From assembly GCF_000185365.1 (NCBI RefSeq), contig NZ_GL622241.1, positions 937,612 to 1,001,611 of the forward strand: 64,000 nucleotides of DNA. The letters run 5' to 3'. This document shows, piece after piece, positions 14,813-23,368 of this stretch (position 1 is its first letter; every line of letters begins with the position of its first letter). The stretch is from Enterococcus italicus DSM 15952. Lineage in GTDB: Bacteria; Bacillota; Bacilli; Lactobacillales; Enterococcaceae. The position numbers were made by a program, and so were the translations under genes. The notes under the pieces are model-generated. The model did not search any database and had not been told where the DNA came from. It worked only from the letters and a program-made list of their open reading frames with translations.

Positions 14813-15481
14813 ATGAAGAAACGGTGTGCCCAATACGCGCTTGATTACATCAAACCGCATAGCATCATTGGACTAGGCGGAGGGAGCACAATTGCTTATT
14901 TGGTGGAAATGATTCAAGCGAAACAACTAGACGTTACAATTGTCACGCCCTCTGTGACGACGGCCAAACTTTGTCAAGCAGCTGAGTTGACGGTCGTGCC
15001 GATGAGTCAAGTCGATCATGTGACTGTAGCATTTGACGGGTGCGATGAGGTCGATGGACATCTCAATGCCCTGAAAAGTGGTGGTGGTATTCATACGAAG
15101 GAAAAAGTAATTGCAACGATGGCGGATGACTATATTTTGCTAGTCGATGAGTCAAAAGTTTCAGACACTCTTTCGTTCAAGGTTCCATTAGTGCTGGAGG
15201 TCTTGCCCCAAGCGTTGGCCAAAGTGAAAGCTGACGTGCTGCGTCTGGGCTATCAAGTCACCGCTCGTATGAGTGCCACGAGCGATGGCTACACCTATAC
15301 AGAAAATGGCAATCTATTGCTTGAGGTCACAATTGATAGTGGCACGTGTGAAGCAATCGCGCAGCAATTTTCGGCCATCGTCGGGATTGTGGAGACCTCT
15401 CTTTTTTATCAAATCGCAACGAAAGCAATTGTCGTAACGACAGAAGGAAAACGAATCATCGAAAGGAGTCAAATAAAATGA
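14813..15481 (+). CDS. rpiA: Ribose-5-phosphate isomerase A family protein
   Basis: A 222-residue RpiA-fold enzyme interconverting ribose-5-phosphate and ribulose-5-phosphate, or a related sugar phosphate. It has the phosphate loop IIGLGGGSTIAYLVE, the catalytic Asp pair in AFDGCDEVD (about residues 82-90), and Lys and Glu in LKSGGGIHTKEKVIA. Canonical RpiA has KGGGGALLREK in that loop, so this copy is divergent and may act on another pentose phosphate. The ATG has a GGAGG site. It overlaps the next gene by 4 bases and stands behind an RpiR-type operator, which indicates a sugar-inducible operon and not the housekeeping copy. Confidence 0.85.
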   Translation: MKKRCAQYALDYIKPHSIIGLGGGSTIAYLVEMIQAKQLDVTIVTPSVTTAKLCQAAELTVVPMSQVDHVTVAFDGCDEVDGHLNALKSGGGIHTKEKVIATMADDYILLVDESKVSDTLSFKVPLVLEVLPQALAKVKADVLRLGYQVTARMSATSDGYTYTENGNLLLEVTIDSGTCEAIAQQFSAIVGIVETSLFYQIATKAIVVTTEGKRIIERSQIK

Positions 15482-16446
15482 GCTTCCAATGGGGAATAGT
15501 AGGAACGGGCGTCATCGCTAATGAAATGGCTGCTGCATTGCATGCATCGGGACGAGAAATCTATGGTGTGACAAGTGGCAGGGAGGAACAAGCCCAAGCA
15601 TTTGCTGAGAAATACAATGTGGAGCAGGTATTTGCAACATTTGAGGAATTGGTTGCTGATGACACGGTCGACATCGTCTACATCGCCACACCGCACAATT
15701 TGCATGCACAAATGATTCGCCAAGCACTTTTGGCCGACAAGCATGTCTTTTGTGAAAAGGCAATTACAGTCAATGATCGTCAGCTAGAAGAATGTGTGGC
15801 ATTGGCAAAAGAGCGGAACTTAGTATTGTCAGATGGTGTGACGTTGTTTCATATGCCATTGTACAAAGAACTCCGTCGCATCGTCGCAAGTGGCAAACTA
15901 GGTGCAGTGAAGATGGTTCAAGTGAACTTTGGTAGCTGCAAAGAATATGATGTGAACAATCGCTTCTTCTCTAAAGAATTAGCAGGTGGCGCCTTATTAG
16001 ACATCGGCGTATATGCGGCATCGTTTACACGTTTCTTTATGACAGCAAAACCAAATGTGGTCTTAACAACAGCAAATTACTTTGAAACCGGTGTGGATGA
16101 AACGTCAGGGATTTTACTAAAAAATGAGGTCGGTGAGATGGCCGTCATTGCCTTAACTATGCGAGCAAAACAACCCAAACGCGGCGTGATTGCTTGTGAA
16201 AAGGGCTTTATTGAAATTAGTAACTATCCTCGCGCTGAAAAAGCGACCATTACATATACGGAATCTGGACAAGTCGAAACAATAACGAGTGGCGAGACAG
16301 ACAAGGCCTTACAATATGAAATTCAAGATATGGAAGAGTACATTACCAATCAATCCGGCGAAGAAAATTTGACGATGATTCGCGATGTGATGGGAACATT
16401 GACGAGTATTCGCTCGCAATGGGGCCTAGTATATCCATTTGAATAG
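15478..16446 (+). CDS. Gfo/Idh/MocA-family oxidoreductase
   Basis: A 322-residue NAD(P)-dependent sugar or polyol dehydrogenase. The N-terminal Rossmann domain starts FQWGIVGTGVIANEMAAAL. It is followed by VDIVYIATPHNLHAQMIRQALLADKHVFCEKAIT, whose EKA Lys is the catalytic Lys of the family. The C-terminal beta-sheet domain starts near LGAVKMVQVNFG, with GGALLDIGVYAASF carrying the Asp-x-x-x-Tyr-like catalytic segment. It is translationally coupled to rpiA. Together they suggest catabolism of an unusual pentose, polyol or glycoside feeding the pentose-phosphate pathway. The exact substrate is not shown. Confidence 0.9.
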   Translation: MSFQWGIVGTGVIANEMAAALHASGREIYGVTSGREEQAQAFAEKYNVEQVFATFEELVADDTVDIVYIATPHNLHAQMIRQALLADKHVFCEKAITVNDRQLEECVALAKERNLVLSDGVTLFHMPLYKELRRIVASGKLGAVKMVQVNFGSCKEYDVNNRFFSKELAGGALLDIGVYAASFTRFFMTAKPNVVLTTANYFETGVDETSGILLKNEVGEMAVIALTMRAKQPKRGVIACEKGFIEISNYPRAEKATITYTESGQVETITSGETDKALQYEIQDMEEYITNQSGEENLTMIRDVMGTLTSIRSQWGLVYPFE

Positions 16447-16480
16447 AAGAGAGTCTTTTTCAGAACATTCTGTCAAAAAC

Positions 16481-16508
16481 TTGACAAATCGAATCAACGT
16501 GATATGAT
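16481..16508 (+). promoter_or_regulatory. Promoter of the T-box leader
   Basis: TTGACA at 16481-16486 and TATGAT at 16503-16508 with a 16-base spacer. Confidence 0.8.
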
Positions 16509-16514
16509 GCTATC

Positions 16515-16780
16515 AATTAGCATAGTTTGATTCATTGAAAAGGAAAGTAATTCGCTTTTGGCGCATAGAGAGATGTTGGTTGGTGGAAAGCATCGAATAA
16601 AAGCAAATGAAGATGGCCTTTGAGAATCTCTTGGTGATAGGTAGTCAAGAGCGGGTGTATTCCGTTATCAAGTAACCTGATGTATTCAGGAAGAGTGGGG
16701 AAAGTCTATTTCCCAAAAAAGGTGGTACCACGATTATTCGTCCTTTGATAGCCAAGTTTGGTTATCAGGGGGCTTTTTTA
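16515..16780 (+). promoter_or_regulatory. T-box riboswitch, probably methionine tRNA specific
   Basis: The leader has the AGAGAGATG and GGTTGGTGGAAAGC elements of Stem I. The T-box AGGTGGTACCACG at 16720-16732 contains the TGGTACCACG core. An intrinsic terminator follows (14-bp stem at 16740-16753/16760-16773 and six T). Uncharged tRNA pairing with the T-box bulge would favour the antiterminator. ATG triplets in the 3' arm of Stem I (about 16606-16614) could be the methionine specifier; the exact one was not modelled. The downstream MetE-like gene fits methionine control. Confidence 0.9.
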
Positions 16781-16807
16781 TTTTTAGAAAAGGATAGGTG
16801 AACGAAT

Positions 16808-17941
16808 ATGACAACAGAAACAAAACCATTTCGAGTGGATCATGTCGGTAGCTTTTTGCGACCACAACGATTAAAAGATGCGCGTGAGGCGTTTGCTAAT
16901 GGTACGATTGATAAAGAAGCGCTACGAGCAGTAGAAGATGAAGAGATTGTTTCATTAGTAGCGAAGCAAAAAAAAGTAGGACTTAAAGGAATCACTGATG
17001 GCGAATTCCGTAGAGGGTTTTGGCATATTGACTTTTTAGAGCAGCTGACCGGGGTCGAAGGCTATGTACCCGAACAAGGATACAATCAAATATTTCATGG
17101 CAAAGCCGCTCCTTCTTACAATATTCGGTTAGTCGGCAAGCTAGCCTTCCCAGCTGATCATTCCTTTTTACGGGATTTTGATTTTTTAAAAGAAGCAGTC
17201 GGACAAGATGGTGAAGCAGTCGCAAAAGCAACGATTCCAAGTCCAACGATGATTTTACGTCAAGAAATTTTGGCCAATGATGGCTCTTCAAAATTGGCAG
17301 AAATCTATCCAAATATCGCTGATTTTTATCATGACTTGGGCCAAACCTATCATGACGCTGTCCAAGCCTACTATGCACATGGCTGTCGTTATTTGCAATT
17401 TGACGATACCAACTGGGCCTTCTTGGCAGATGCAAGCAAGCGAGAATCCTTAAAAGAAAAAGGGATTGCCCCAGATGAAATTGCCCAAGTATGTACGCAA
17501 ATCATCAATGCAGCATTGGCAGACAAACCAGCCGATTTGACGATTACGACACATATTTGTCGTGGCAATCACGCGTCTTCTTGGCTGTTCTCAGGTGGAT
17601 ATGAACCGATTGCCAAAGAATTATTTGCCACACAGTATGATGGCTTCTTTTTAGAATATGATTCCGATCGCGCAGGAGATTTTGCACCATTGCGTTACTG
17701 GGACAATCCTGATAGCCGCGTCGTTCTAGGCTTGATTACTTCAAAATTCCCAGAGTTAGAAGATCGCCAGGCCATCGAAGAACGCATTCAAGAAGCAACG
17801 GAATATGTGCCTTTAGCGAATTTATGTATTAGCCCGCAGTGTGGATTTGCTTCAACAGAAGAAGGAAACAAATTGACTGAAGAGCAACAATGGGCAAAAA
17901 TTGACTTATTACAAGCTATCGCAAAAGACGTGTGGCAATAA
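16808..17941 (+). CDS. MetE C-terminal-like methionine synthase family protein (YxjG/YxjH type)
   Basis: A 377-residue cobalamin-independent methionine synthase catalytic barrel without the N-terminal domain of MetE. It opens PFRVDHVGSFLRPQRLK. The zinc ligands are visible as His and Cys in ITTHICRGNH (about residue 247-256) and Cys in SPQCGFAST (about 345). The DDTNWAF strand is typical of the B. subtilis YxjG/YxjH group. It should transfer a methyl group to homocysteine, from folate or another donor. The preceding T-box links expression to methionine supply. A perfect terminator follows. Confidence 0.9.
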   Translation: MTTETKPFRVDHVGSFLRPQRLKDAREAFANGTIDKEALRAVEDEEIVSLVAKQKKVGLKGITDGEFRRGFWHIDFLEQLTGVEGYVPEQGYNQIFHGKAAPSYNIRLVGKLAFPADHSFLRDFDFLKEAVGQDGEAVAKATIPSPTMILRQEILANDGSSKLAEIYPNIADFYHDLGQTYHDAVQAYYAHGCRYLQFDDTNWAFLADASKRESLKEKGIAPDEIAQVCTQIINAALADKPADLTITTHICRGNHASSWLFSGGYEPIAKELFATQYDGFFLEYDSDRAGDFAPLRYWDNPDSRVVLGLITSKFPELEDRQAIEERIQEATEYVPLANLCISPQCGFASTEEGNKLTEEQQWAKIDLLQAIAKDVWQ

Positions 17942-17956
17942 ACACTGCCTATTTTT

Positions 17957-18002
17957 AAAGGCCGAGACAGAATGAGTTACCAACCATTCTGTCTCGGCCT
18001 TT
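17957..18002. terminator. Bidirectional intrinsic terminator
   Basis: A perfect 18-bp stem from AAAGGCCGAGACAG (17957) to its complement ending at 18002, between the convergent metE-like and XRE genes. Confidence 0.92.
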
Positions 18003-18007
18003 GTTTG

Positions 18008-18637
18008 CTATTTTCCTTTTGTAAATAACCCTTTTTTAAGTACGGTATAAAAGATACTTGCACACAAGACACCACAAATAAATCCCAACGGTGTATAGCT
18101 GTTTAATATGTGTGCCATTGTTAGCGCGCCAACCACCAGTAACACCACCCACTCAACTACTAGCACCCAGCGCAATAGCTGAGGCGACATATGCCATTTA
18201 GGCGCTATTTTTGTTAATCCATTGCGTTCATGTGTCAAGATTGATAAGATGCCCACATTCAATAATAGAGTAATCACCACTACTATTTGAGCTCCAAATC
18301 CTAATTGAAACCACTGCCGTTTAAAAATTGCGCCCAAGAAAAAGAGCAGCAAAAACATGATGTTAATGAGATAAGACAAGCGCCACATGGTCTTTGTTTT
18401 GCTTAGTTGCTCGTTTCGTTTTATTTCTTCAATCATACCCGTATCCTCCTTTAGTAAACGATCCAATGAAAGATTGTAGTAGTCACTCAAATTTAGCAAA
18501 CTGCTGATATCCGGATAGCTACGCTTGTTTTCCCAACTGGAAATAGTTTGGCGTGAGACGTGCAAGGCATTGGCTACCTCCTCTTGTGTTTTTCCAATTT
18601 GACTTCGTGCGCGCTTCAGCTGTTCCCCGATTTTCAT
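18008..18637 (-). CDS. XRE-family regulator with four-helix membrane domain
   Basis: About 209 residues from ATG 18637. The N-terminal HTH reads KIGEQLKRARSQIGKTQEEVANALHVSRQTISSWENKRSYPD (in parts). A LLNLSDYYNLSLDRLLKED linker follows, then about four hydrophobic segments from residue 92 onward (YLINIMFLLLFFLGAIF, IVVVITLLLNVGIL, LLRWVLVVEWVVLLVVGAL, LGFICGVLCASIFYTVL). A longer frame with a GTG at 18661 is possible, but the ATG is better placed relative to AAAGG. It shares its design with the regulator at 5.8 kb. The target is unknown. Confidence 0.85.
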   Translation of the reverse strand: MKIGEQLKRARSQIGKTQEEVANALHVSRQTISSWENKRSYPDISSLLNLSDYYNLSLDRLLKEDTGMIEEIKRNEQLSKTKTMWRLSYLINIMFLLLFFLGAIFKRQWFQLGFGAQIVVVITLLLNVGILSILTHERNGLTKIAPKWHMSPQLLRWVLVVEWVVLLVVGALTMAHILNSYTPLGFICGVLCASIFYTVLKKGLFTKGK

Positions 18638-18776
18638 GACATACCGACCTTTCTCGTTCACTATAGAAGTATAGAGATTATTATACTAGCTAAGCTTCTA
18701 AGCAGGAAAGAAATCTCTAAAAAAAGCTTTGCTAAGAATCCAAGCATACTGATAGAACAAGGATAAGAGCTGAAAA

Positions 18777-18806
18777 TGGAGTGTGACAAAAATCGGTCAC
18801 ACTCCA
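18777..18806 (-). terminator. Terminator of the minus-strand nitroreductase gene
   Basis: An 11-bp stem (TGGAGTGTGAC 18777-18787 with GTCACACTCCA 18796-18806) followed on the minus strand by TTTTC. Confidence 0.75.
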
Positions 18807-18850
18807 CTACAATTGATTTCTTATAAAATTTTTGCACACTACACAAGAGA

Positions 18851-19432
18851 CTAGCCGCGTAAGTCGCTGATCCATTCACTTGGTGGTCTGCGCTTACCGG
18901 TGCTTACTTTTGCATCAGGATCGCGATAGCCTACACGATAATTGGCGATGAGGGAGTAATTGTCAGGGAGACCAATTTTTTTGGCAAAGTCAGGCTCTAA
19001 TGTGAATGCCGAAGATGCCCAGAACCCTACTAAGTCATGCTCAGCCAAAAGAAGCGAAAAATTTTGAATGAGCGCAGCGGTCGCTAAGGCCGCATCGGAT
19101 GTCAGACGCTTCTTGTCGGGATAGACCTCGTGAGCGAATAGAAGTGTCGCGGGAGCGTTTCGAATCAAACGATTCATTTTGGCCGTCAGCTTCTCGCGCG
19201 ATTTTTCATCATGAATGACACCAGATTCTTCATAAAATTGAATGATACGGTCATATAGAAAGTCTTTTTCTTCAGTCGTCGTAACGAGTTTGACGAGCCA
19301 AGGTTCTTTTTTATGATAAGGAGCAGCACTTGCTTGAGCGAGTAAATCAATTAATAAATCTTTTGCGACCGGTGTAGCTAAGCTTTGCTTTGATGTGCGC
19401 CGCGTCGTGATACTTTCTTGTATTGATGTCAT
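18851..19432 (-). CDS. Nitroreductase-family protein
   Basis: A 193-residue FMN-dependent nitroreductase fold (YdjA/TdsD-like size). It opens SIQESITTRRTSKQS with the Arg-rich FMN phosphate site. It continues with APYHKKEPWLVKLVT, the DAALATAALIQNFSLLLAEHDLVGFWASS helix and the NYRVGYRD end. The ATG at 19432 has a GGAGGG site 5-6 bases upstream, better than the longer frame start at 19465. It probably reduces nitro compounds, quinones or other electrophiles with NAD(P)H. It is transcribed alone with its own terminator. Confidence 0.88.
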   Translation of the reverse strand: MTSIQESITTRRTSKQSLATPVAKDLLIDLLAQASAAPYHKKEPWLVKLVTTTEEKDFLYDRIIQFYEESGVIHDEKSREKLTAKMNRLIRNAPATLLFAHEVYPDKKRLTSDAALATAALIQNFSLLLAEHDLVGFWASSAFTLEPDFAKKIGLPDNYSLIANYRVGYRDPDAKVSTGKRRPPSEWISDLRG

Positions 19433-19521
19433 ACCAACCCTCCAGATAGTGAGAACACTTCTCATTTAGAGACAGTGTAGCGAAAAGCTGGCGAAATTGC
19501 GACTAATTTGACTGAACAGTT

Positions 19522-19848
19522 TTAGAAAAAAAGCCGAAACAATGCCAATGAAGCAATGCCGACAAGCACAATGACAAATAAATTTTTGCTTATAATGGCA
19601 CTTAACACAGTCGGTAGCGATACGAGGACATATGACCACTTCACTTGTGGCAGGTGACCAAGCTGCGGCTCGAGGAGACTATCAAACCATAGTGCCGCCA
19701 TAATGACAATCGGTACAAACTGCAAGTACTCGACGAAAAGTTTCGGTAAAGTTGCTTTTTTCAAGAGTACAAATGGAATGATACGAGAGAGCCAGGTGAC
19801 AAGACCGCATCCAATAATGGTTAAGAGAATATAGCTAGTTGAAGGCAT
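19522..19848 (-). CDS. azlD: Branched-chain amino-acid exporter small subunit AzlD
   Basis: A 108-residue hydrophobic protein with four predicted membrane helices, including YILLTIIGCGLVTWLSRIIPFVLL with the TWLSR-IPF pattern of AzlD. It pairs with AzlC to export branched-chain amino acids and analogues such as azaleucine. The gene overlaps the end of azlC by 14 bases, which is usual for azlCD operons. Confidence 0.92.
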   Translation of the reverse strand: MPSTSYILLTIIGCGLVTWLSRIIPFVLLKKATLPKLFVEYLQFVPIVIMAALWFDSLLEPQLGHLPQVKWSYVLVSLPTVLSAIISKNLFVIVLVGIASLALFRLFF

Positions 19849-20542
19849 GTTTGATGACCACTCCTATTCCGCAGACAATTAAGGTAATGACTAGTACAAG
19901 TAATGAATGGGGAATAATGATCATGCCAAAATAAATCCCCAAAAAGGTCAGACCGATTAAGCTTAGTTGTAAGGCAAGTGACAATTGCCGATTGGTGGCC
20001 ACTTGCAAATAAAGCAGTCCAATAAACATCGCAACAATCGCAAAATCTAGTCCGAGTGACTCAGGGTTAGGGATGAAGGCGCCAATCAAGGCACCCACTA
20101 ATGTCGAACCCACCCAAGTGCCGTAAGACAATATATTCGCAGTATTGAACCAAGCGAAGGATAGCTGATGGTCGGTGGCGATTTGTTTGTTCATTCCTAA
20201 TGCAAAGCTTTCATCTGTCAAGAAGGTACCGATGAGGATATTTTTAAGCAATGATTCTTGCTTGAAAAAAGGAGCGACGGTCATGCTCATCAAAATCATC
20301 CGCGCGTTGACTAAAAAAGTGGCCAAAACAATGGACAGAATGGGTGTGCTTATGGCCAATAGACTAACGGTAATGAATTGTGCCGACCCAGCATAGATAA
20401 TGAAAGACATCAAAAAAATGATAAGTGTCGAAAAACCAGCAGCCTTACCGACGACCCCAAAGGCGATGCCGATACCGATATACCCCAACATAGTGGGGAA
20501 GGTGTCTTTGACGGCGGCTTTGGCTGTTAACTGTGTATTCAT
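19835..20542 (-). CDS. azlC: Branched-chain amino-acid exporter large subunit AzlC
   Basis: A 235-residue membrane protein of the AzlC/YgaZ family with the signature FPTMLGYIGIGIAFGVVGKAAGF, then SFIIYAGSAQFITVSLL and FLTDESFALGMNKQ. The ATG at 20542 follows a GGGAGG site. It is divergent from copB, and their promoter regions share about 150 bases. Its partner azlD overlaps its 3' end. Confidence 0.93.
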   Translation of the reverse strand: MNTQLTAKAAVKDTFPTMLGYIGIGIAFGVVGKAAGFSTLIIFLMSFIIYAGSAQFITVSLLAISTPILSIVLATFLVNARMILMSMTVAPFFKQESLLKNILIGTFLTDESFALGMNKQIATDHQLSFAWFNTANILSYGTWVGSTLVGALIGAFIPNPESLGLDFAIVAMFIGLLYLQVATNRQLSLALQLSLIGLTFLGIYFGMIIIPHSLLVLVITLIVCGIGVVIKHAFN

Positions 20543-20613
20543 TTGTAACCTCCCATGATGGTGTTGTTTCTATTATACCGAAATTTTTTAGTATGGAAAG
20601 AGAGGGTTTTGAT

Positions 20614-20670
20614 TTGACAATCATCTTCTTGGTGGTATAGTAAATGTATAAACTGTTTACTGTTGTAAAC
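20614..20670 (+). promoter_or_regulatory. copB promoter and cop-box operator
   Basis: TTGACA at 20614-20619 and TATAGT at 20636-20641 (16-base spacer). The palindrome GTTTACTGTTGTAAAC at 20655-20670 fits the CopY operator core TTACA-NN-TGTAA with one mismatch. It lies just past the predicted start of transcription, so CopY binding should repress copB. No copY gene is in the window. Confidence 0.75.
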
Positions 20671-20693
20671 GTATGATGAGAGAAGGGATTGCA

Positions 20694-22835
20694 TTGAAAA
20701 AAGAGCAAGATGAATTGGCTAAGGTAAAACAAGCGCATGTATCAATGTCAAAAGAAGAACAAATGGCTCACTCAATGGATGAATCGATGAGTCACATGGA
20801 TCATAAGAATATGGATCACGCGATGCATGAGGGTATGAACATGGATCATGACATGCACGGTGGCATGGATCACAGTATGCATATGGGAAATTTTAAGCAA
20901 AAATTTTGGTTGTCATTGATTGTGGCGATTCCTATTGTGTTGATGTCGCCTATGATGGGGGTCACGTTACCATTTCAATTTCAATTTCCAGGATCAGACT
21001 GGCTCGTACTTATCTTGGCTACTTTTTTATTCTTTTATGGCGGGCAGCCATTTTTAAGTGGCGCCAAGTCGGAAATAAAACAAAAAAATCCCGCAATGAT
21101 GACGTTAATCGCCATGGGGATTACTGTCTCATATGTCTATAGTGTCTATTCCTTTATTGCTACGACCTTTTTAGGAAAAGATGTCATGAACTTTTTTTGG
21201 GAATTGGCAACATTAATCGTCATTATGTTATTGGGACATTGGATTGAAATGAATGCCGTAATGAATGCCAGTGATGCATTGCAAAAGCTGGCGGAGTTAT
21301 TGCCAGATCAAGTGACTCGTGTCACCGATGGCAAGGAAGAAGTCATTTCTTTACAAGATGTTCGTAAAGGCGATACGTTAGTCGTCCGCTCTGGAGACAA
21401 AATGCCGACCGATGGCACGATTGTAGCTGGTCAATCGATAGTAGATGAGTCAGCAGTCACCGGTGAGTCAAGAGGAGTGAAAAAAGGAGTCGCTGATGCA
21501 GTCATCGGTGGGTCAGTCAATGGTGAAGGAACGCTCACCATTCAAGTCACTGGGACCGGTGAAGAAGGCTACTTAGCAAAAGTCATGACGATGGTGCGAC
21601 GGGCACAAGCCGAGAAATCAAAACTAGAAGCTCTGTCAGACAAAGTCGCAAAATGGCTCTTTTATGTTGCATTGATCGCGGGTCTTTTTGCCTTTGTCGT
21701 TTGGCTTATTGCGGCCGACTTGCCGACTGCACTAGATCGGATGGTGACGGTCTTTGTGATTGCTTGTCCTCATGCACTTGGATTAGCCATTCCACTCGTT
21801 ATTGCTCGTTCGACTTCTATTGCGGCTAAAAATGGCCTCTTATTGAAGAATCGCAACGCACTAGAAAATTCACATGATTTGTCGATGATTTTACTTGATA
21901 AAACAGGCACACTCACACAAGGAACCTTTGCTGTGACAGGTGTAGAACAATTTGATAATCAGCTTTCCAAGACAGAATTTCTGCAATACCTTGGTGCTCT
22001 TGAGAAGACAGCGAACCACCCAATCGCTACTGGAATCATGCGGTACATTCATGAACAAGGAATAAAACCTTTGGAGGCTACAGACACAAAGGCCGTGACT
22101 GGTGTAGGGTTAAGCGGTACGGTTGCAGGCAAGGAATTGACGATTTTAAATGAGAAAGCTTTGACAGATGAAGAAAAACAAACGCTTGATGCCAAAACTT
22201 GGCGTCGGTATCAAGAACAAGGAAATACGATAAGTTTCTTAAGAGTAGCGGGCAAAATTGTCGGATTAATTGCACTAGGCGACGAAATCAAGCCAGAAGC
22301 CAAGAACTTTATTAAGGCCTTGCGTGAACGGCAAATCGAACCAGTGATGCTTACTGGGGATAATCAAGAAGCGGCAGCTAAAGTAGCAAATTACTTAGGC
22401 ATCACACAATTTCACGCGGCATTGTTACCAGATGGCAAAGAAGAAATCGTGTCGAAATTTGTTAGTGAAGGCAAACGTGTGGCAATGGTCGGCGATGGCA
22501 TTAATGATGCGCCAAGTTTAGCAAGAGCGACTATTGGTATTGCGATTGGCGCAGGGACTGATGTCGCCATTGATTCAGCTGATGTCGTCTTAACCAATAG
22601 CAACCCTGAAGATATTTTGCACTTTTTAGACTTAGCGAAAGCTACCCGTAAGAAAATGATTCAAAATCTTTGGTGGGGCGCGGGATACAATATTTTCGCT
22701 ATTCCGCTAGCAGCAGGAGTCTTGGCACCAATTGGGATTGTCTTGAATCCAGCTGTCGGTGCGATTTTGATGTCATTTAGTACCGTGATTGTAGCAATCA
22801 ATGCGATGACTTTGAATCGTACGATGAAAAAATAA
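20694..22835 (+). CDS. copB: Copper/silver-exporting P1B-type ATPase CopB
   Basis: About 713 residues. The N-terminus is a Met/His-rich metal-binding stretch (repeated MDH and HMD triplets, residues about 30-70) that takes the place of an HMA domain. The membrane motif is CPH (FVIACPHALGLAIP), which marks the CopB subgroup. Phosphorylation motif DKTGTLTQG, TGES in the actuator, and [11 protein letters not shown] near the hinge are present. The sequence closely recalls Enterococcus hirae CopB. The likely start is TTG 20694, which has AGAAGGGA 6 bases upstream; ATGs at 20673 and 20676 abut the operator and lack a site. It exports Cu(I)/Ag(I). Confidence 0.93.
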   Translation: MKKEQDELAKVKQAHVSMSKEEQMAHSMDESMSHMDHKNMDHAMHEGMNMDHDMHGGMDHSMHMGNFKQKFWLSLIVAIPIVLMSPMMGVTLPFQFQFPGSDWLVLILATFLFFYGGQPFLSGAKSEIKQKNPAMMTLIAMGITVSYVYSVYSFIATTFLGKDVMNFFWELATLIVIMLLGHWIEMNAVMNASDALQKLAELLPDQVTRVTDGKEEVISLQDVRKGDTLVVRSGDKMPTDGTIVAGQSIVDESAVTGESRGVKKGVADAVIGGSVNGEGTLTIQVTGTGEEGYLAKVMTMVRRAQAEKSKLEALSDKVAKWLFYVALIAGLFAFVVWLIAADLPTALDRMVTVFVIACPHALGLAIPLVIARSTSIAAKNGLLLKNRNALENSHDLSMILLDKTGTLTQGTFAVTGVEQFDNQLSKTEFLQYLGALEKTANHPIATGIMRYIHEQGIKPLEATDTKAVTGVGLSGTVAGKELTILNEKALTDEEKQTLDAKTWRRYQEQGNTISFLRVAGKIVGLIALGDEIKPEAKNFIKALRERQIEPVMLTGDNQEAAAKVANYLGITQFHAALLPDGKEEIVSKFVSEGKRVAMVGDGINDAPSLARATIGIAIGAGTDVAIDSADVVLTNSNPEDILHFLDLAKATRKKMIQNLWWGAGYNIFAIPLAAGVLAPIGIVLNPAVGAILMSFSTVIVAINAMTLNRTMKK

Positions 22836-22842
22836 AATTGAG

Positions 22843-22885
22843 TCGTGTAATTCGTCAATTTAGGAGACGAATTACACGATTTTTT
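22843..22885 (+). terminator. copB terminator
   Basis: A perfect 14-bp stem (TCGTGTAATTCGTC 22843-22856 with GACGAATTACACGA 22866-22879) followed by six T. Confidence 0.92.
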
Positions 22886-22999
22886 GAGTAACTCATTCAT
22901 TCAAAAGCAAACAAGTGTGCGCTAGTGACCTTTCCATTGTTCTTTCTCTCGCATATTGGTAGAATGGACAAATAGTGAAATTTTAAGGAGTCGTGTAGG

Positions 23000-23266
23000 A
23001 TGGAAGAGGCAAAATGGCATCAAATTTTATCGAAAGTTGCTACAATAACGGCAATTTTAATGTATGTATCGTATGGACCACAAATTTATGGAAACTTAAC
23101 CGGTAATCCCACTGGGTATTTACAACCGTTTGTAGCAGCGATTAATTGCTCATTATGGGTTGTATACGGTTACGGGAAACGCAAAAAAGATTGGCCCGTT
23201 ATTTTAGCGAATGCGCCGGGCGTTATTTTTGGATTATTAGCAGCAATCACTGCGTTATTGGCATAA
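23000..23266 (+). CDS. SemiSWEET-family sugar transporter
   Basis: An 88-residue three-helix protein that works as a dimer to move sugars by facilitated diffusion. The first helix carries the SYGPQIYGNLTGNPTGYLQP segment, equivalent to the PQ-loop motif. Helix two is AAINCSLWVVYGYGKRKKDW, with the Asn and Trp that line the sugar path in SWEETs, and helix three is VILANAPGVIFGLLAAITALL. The start has an AAGGAG-like site upstream with a slightly long spacing. It is followed by a hairpin with eight T (about 23274-23318) and then by an RpiB/LacAB-like gene. Confidence 0.88.
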   Translation: MEEAKWHQILSKVATITAILMYVSYGPQIYGNLTGNPTGYLQPFVAAINCSLWVVYGYGKRKKDWPVILANAPGVIFGLLAAITALLA

Positions 23267-23273
23267 ACAGCAA

Positions 23274-23318
23274 AGTCGGACATAGAAGCAATGATTCTAT
23301 GCGTTCGGCTTTTTTTTC
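23274..23318 (+). terminator. Terminator after the SemiSWEET gene
   Basis: CATAGAA and TTCTATG form the core of a stem extended by AGTCGG/TTCGGCT pairing and followed by a run of eight T. Confidence 0.8.
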
Positions 23319-23368
23319 TCTATCATCTTGGCGTATACTAACAAGGAATAGAAAGGGGCAATTATAAA

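Noticed and set aside
20673..20693. ATG codons at 20673 and 20676 as copB start
   Set aside because: They directly follow the cop-box palindrome and lack a ribosome site. TTG at 20694 has AGAAGGGA 6 bases upstream. The choice is still not certain.
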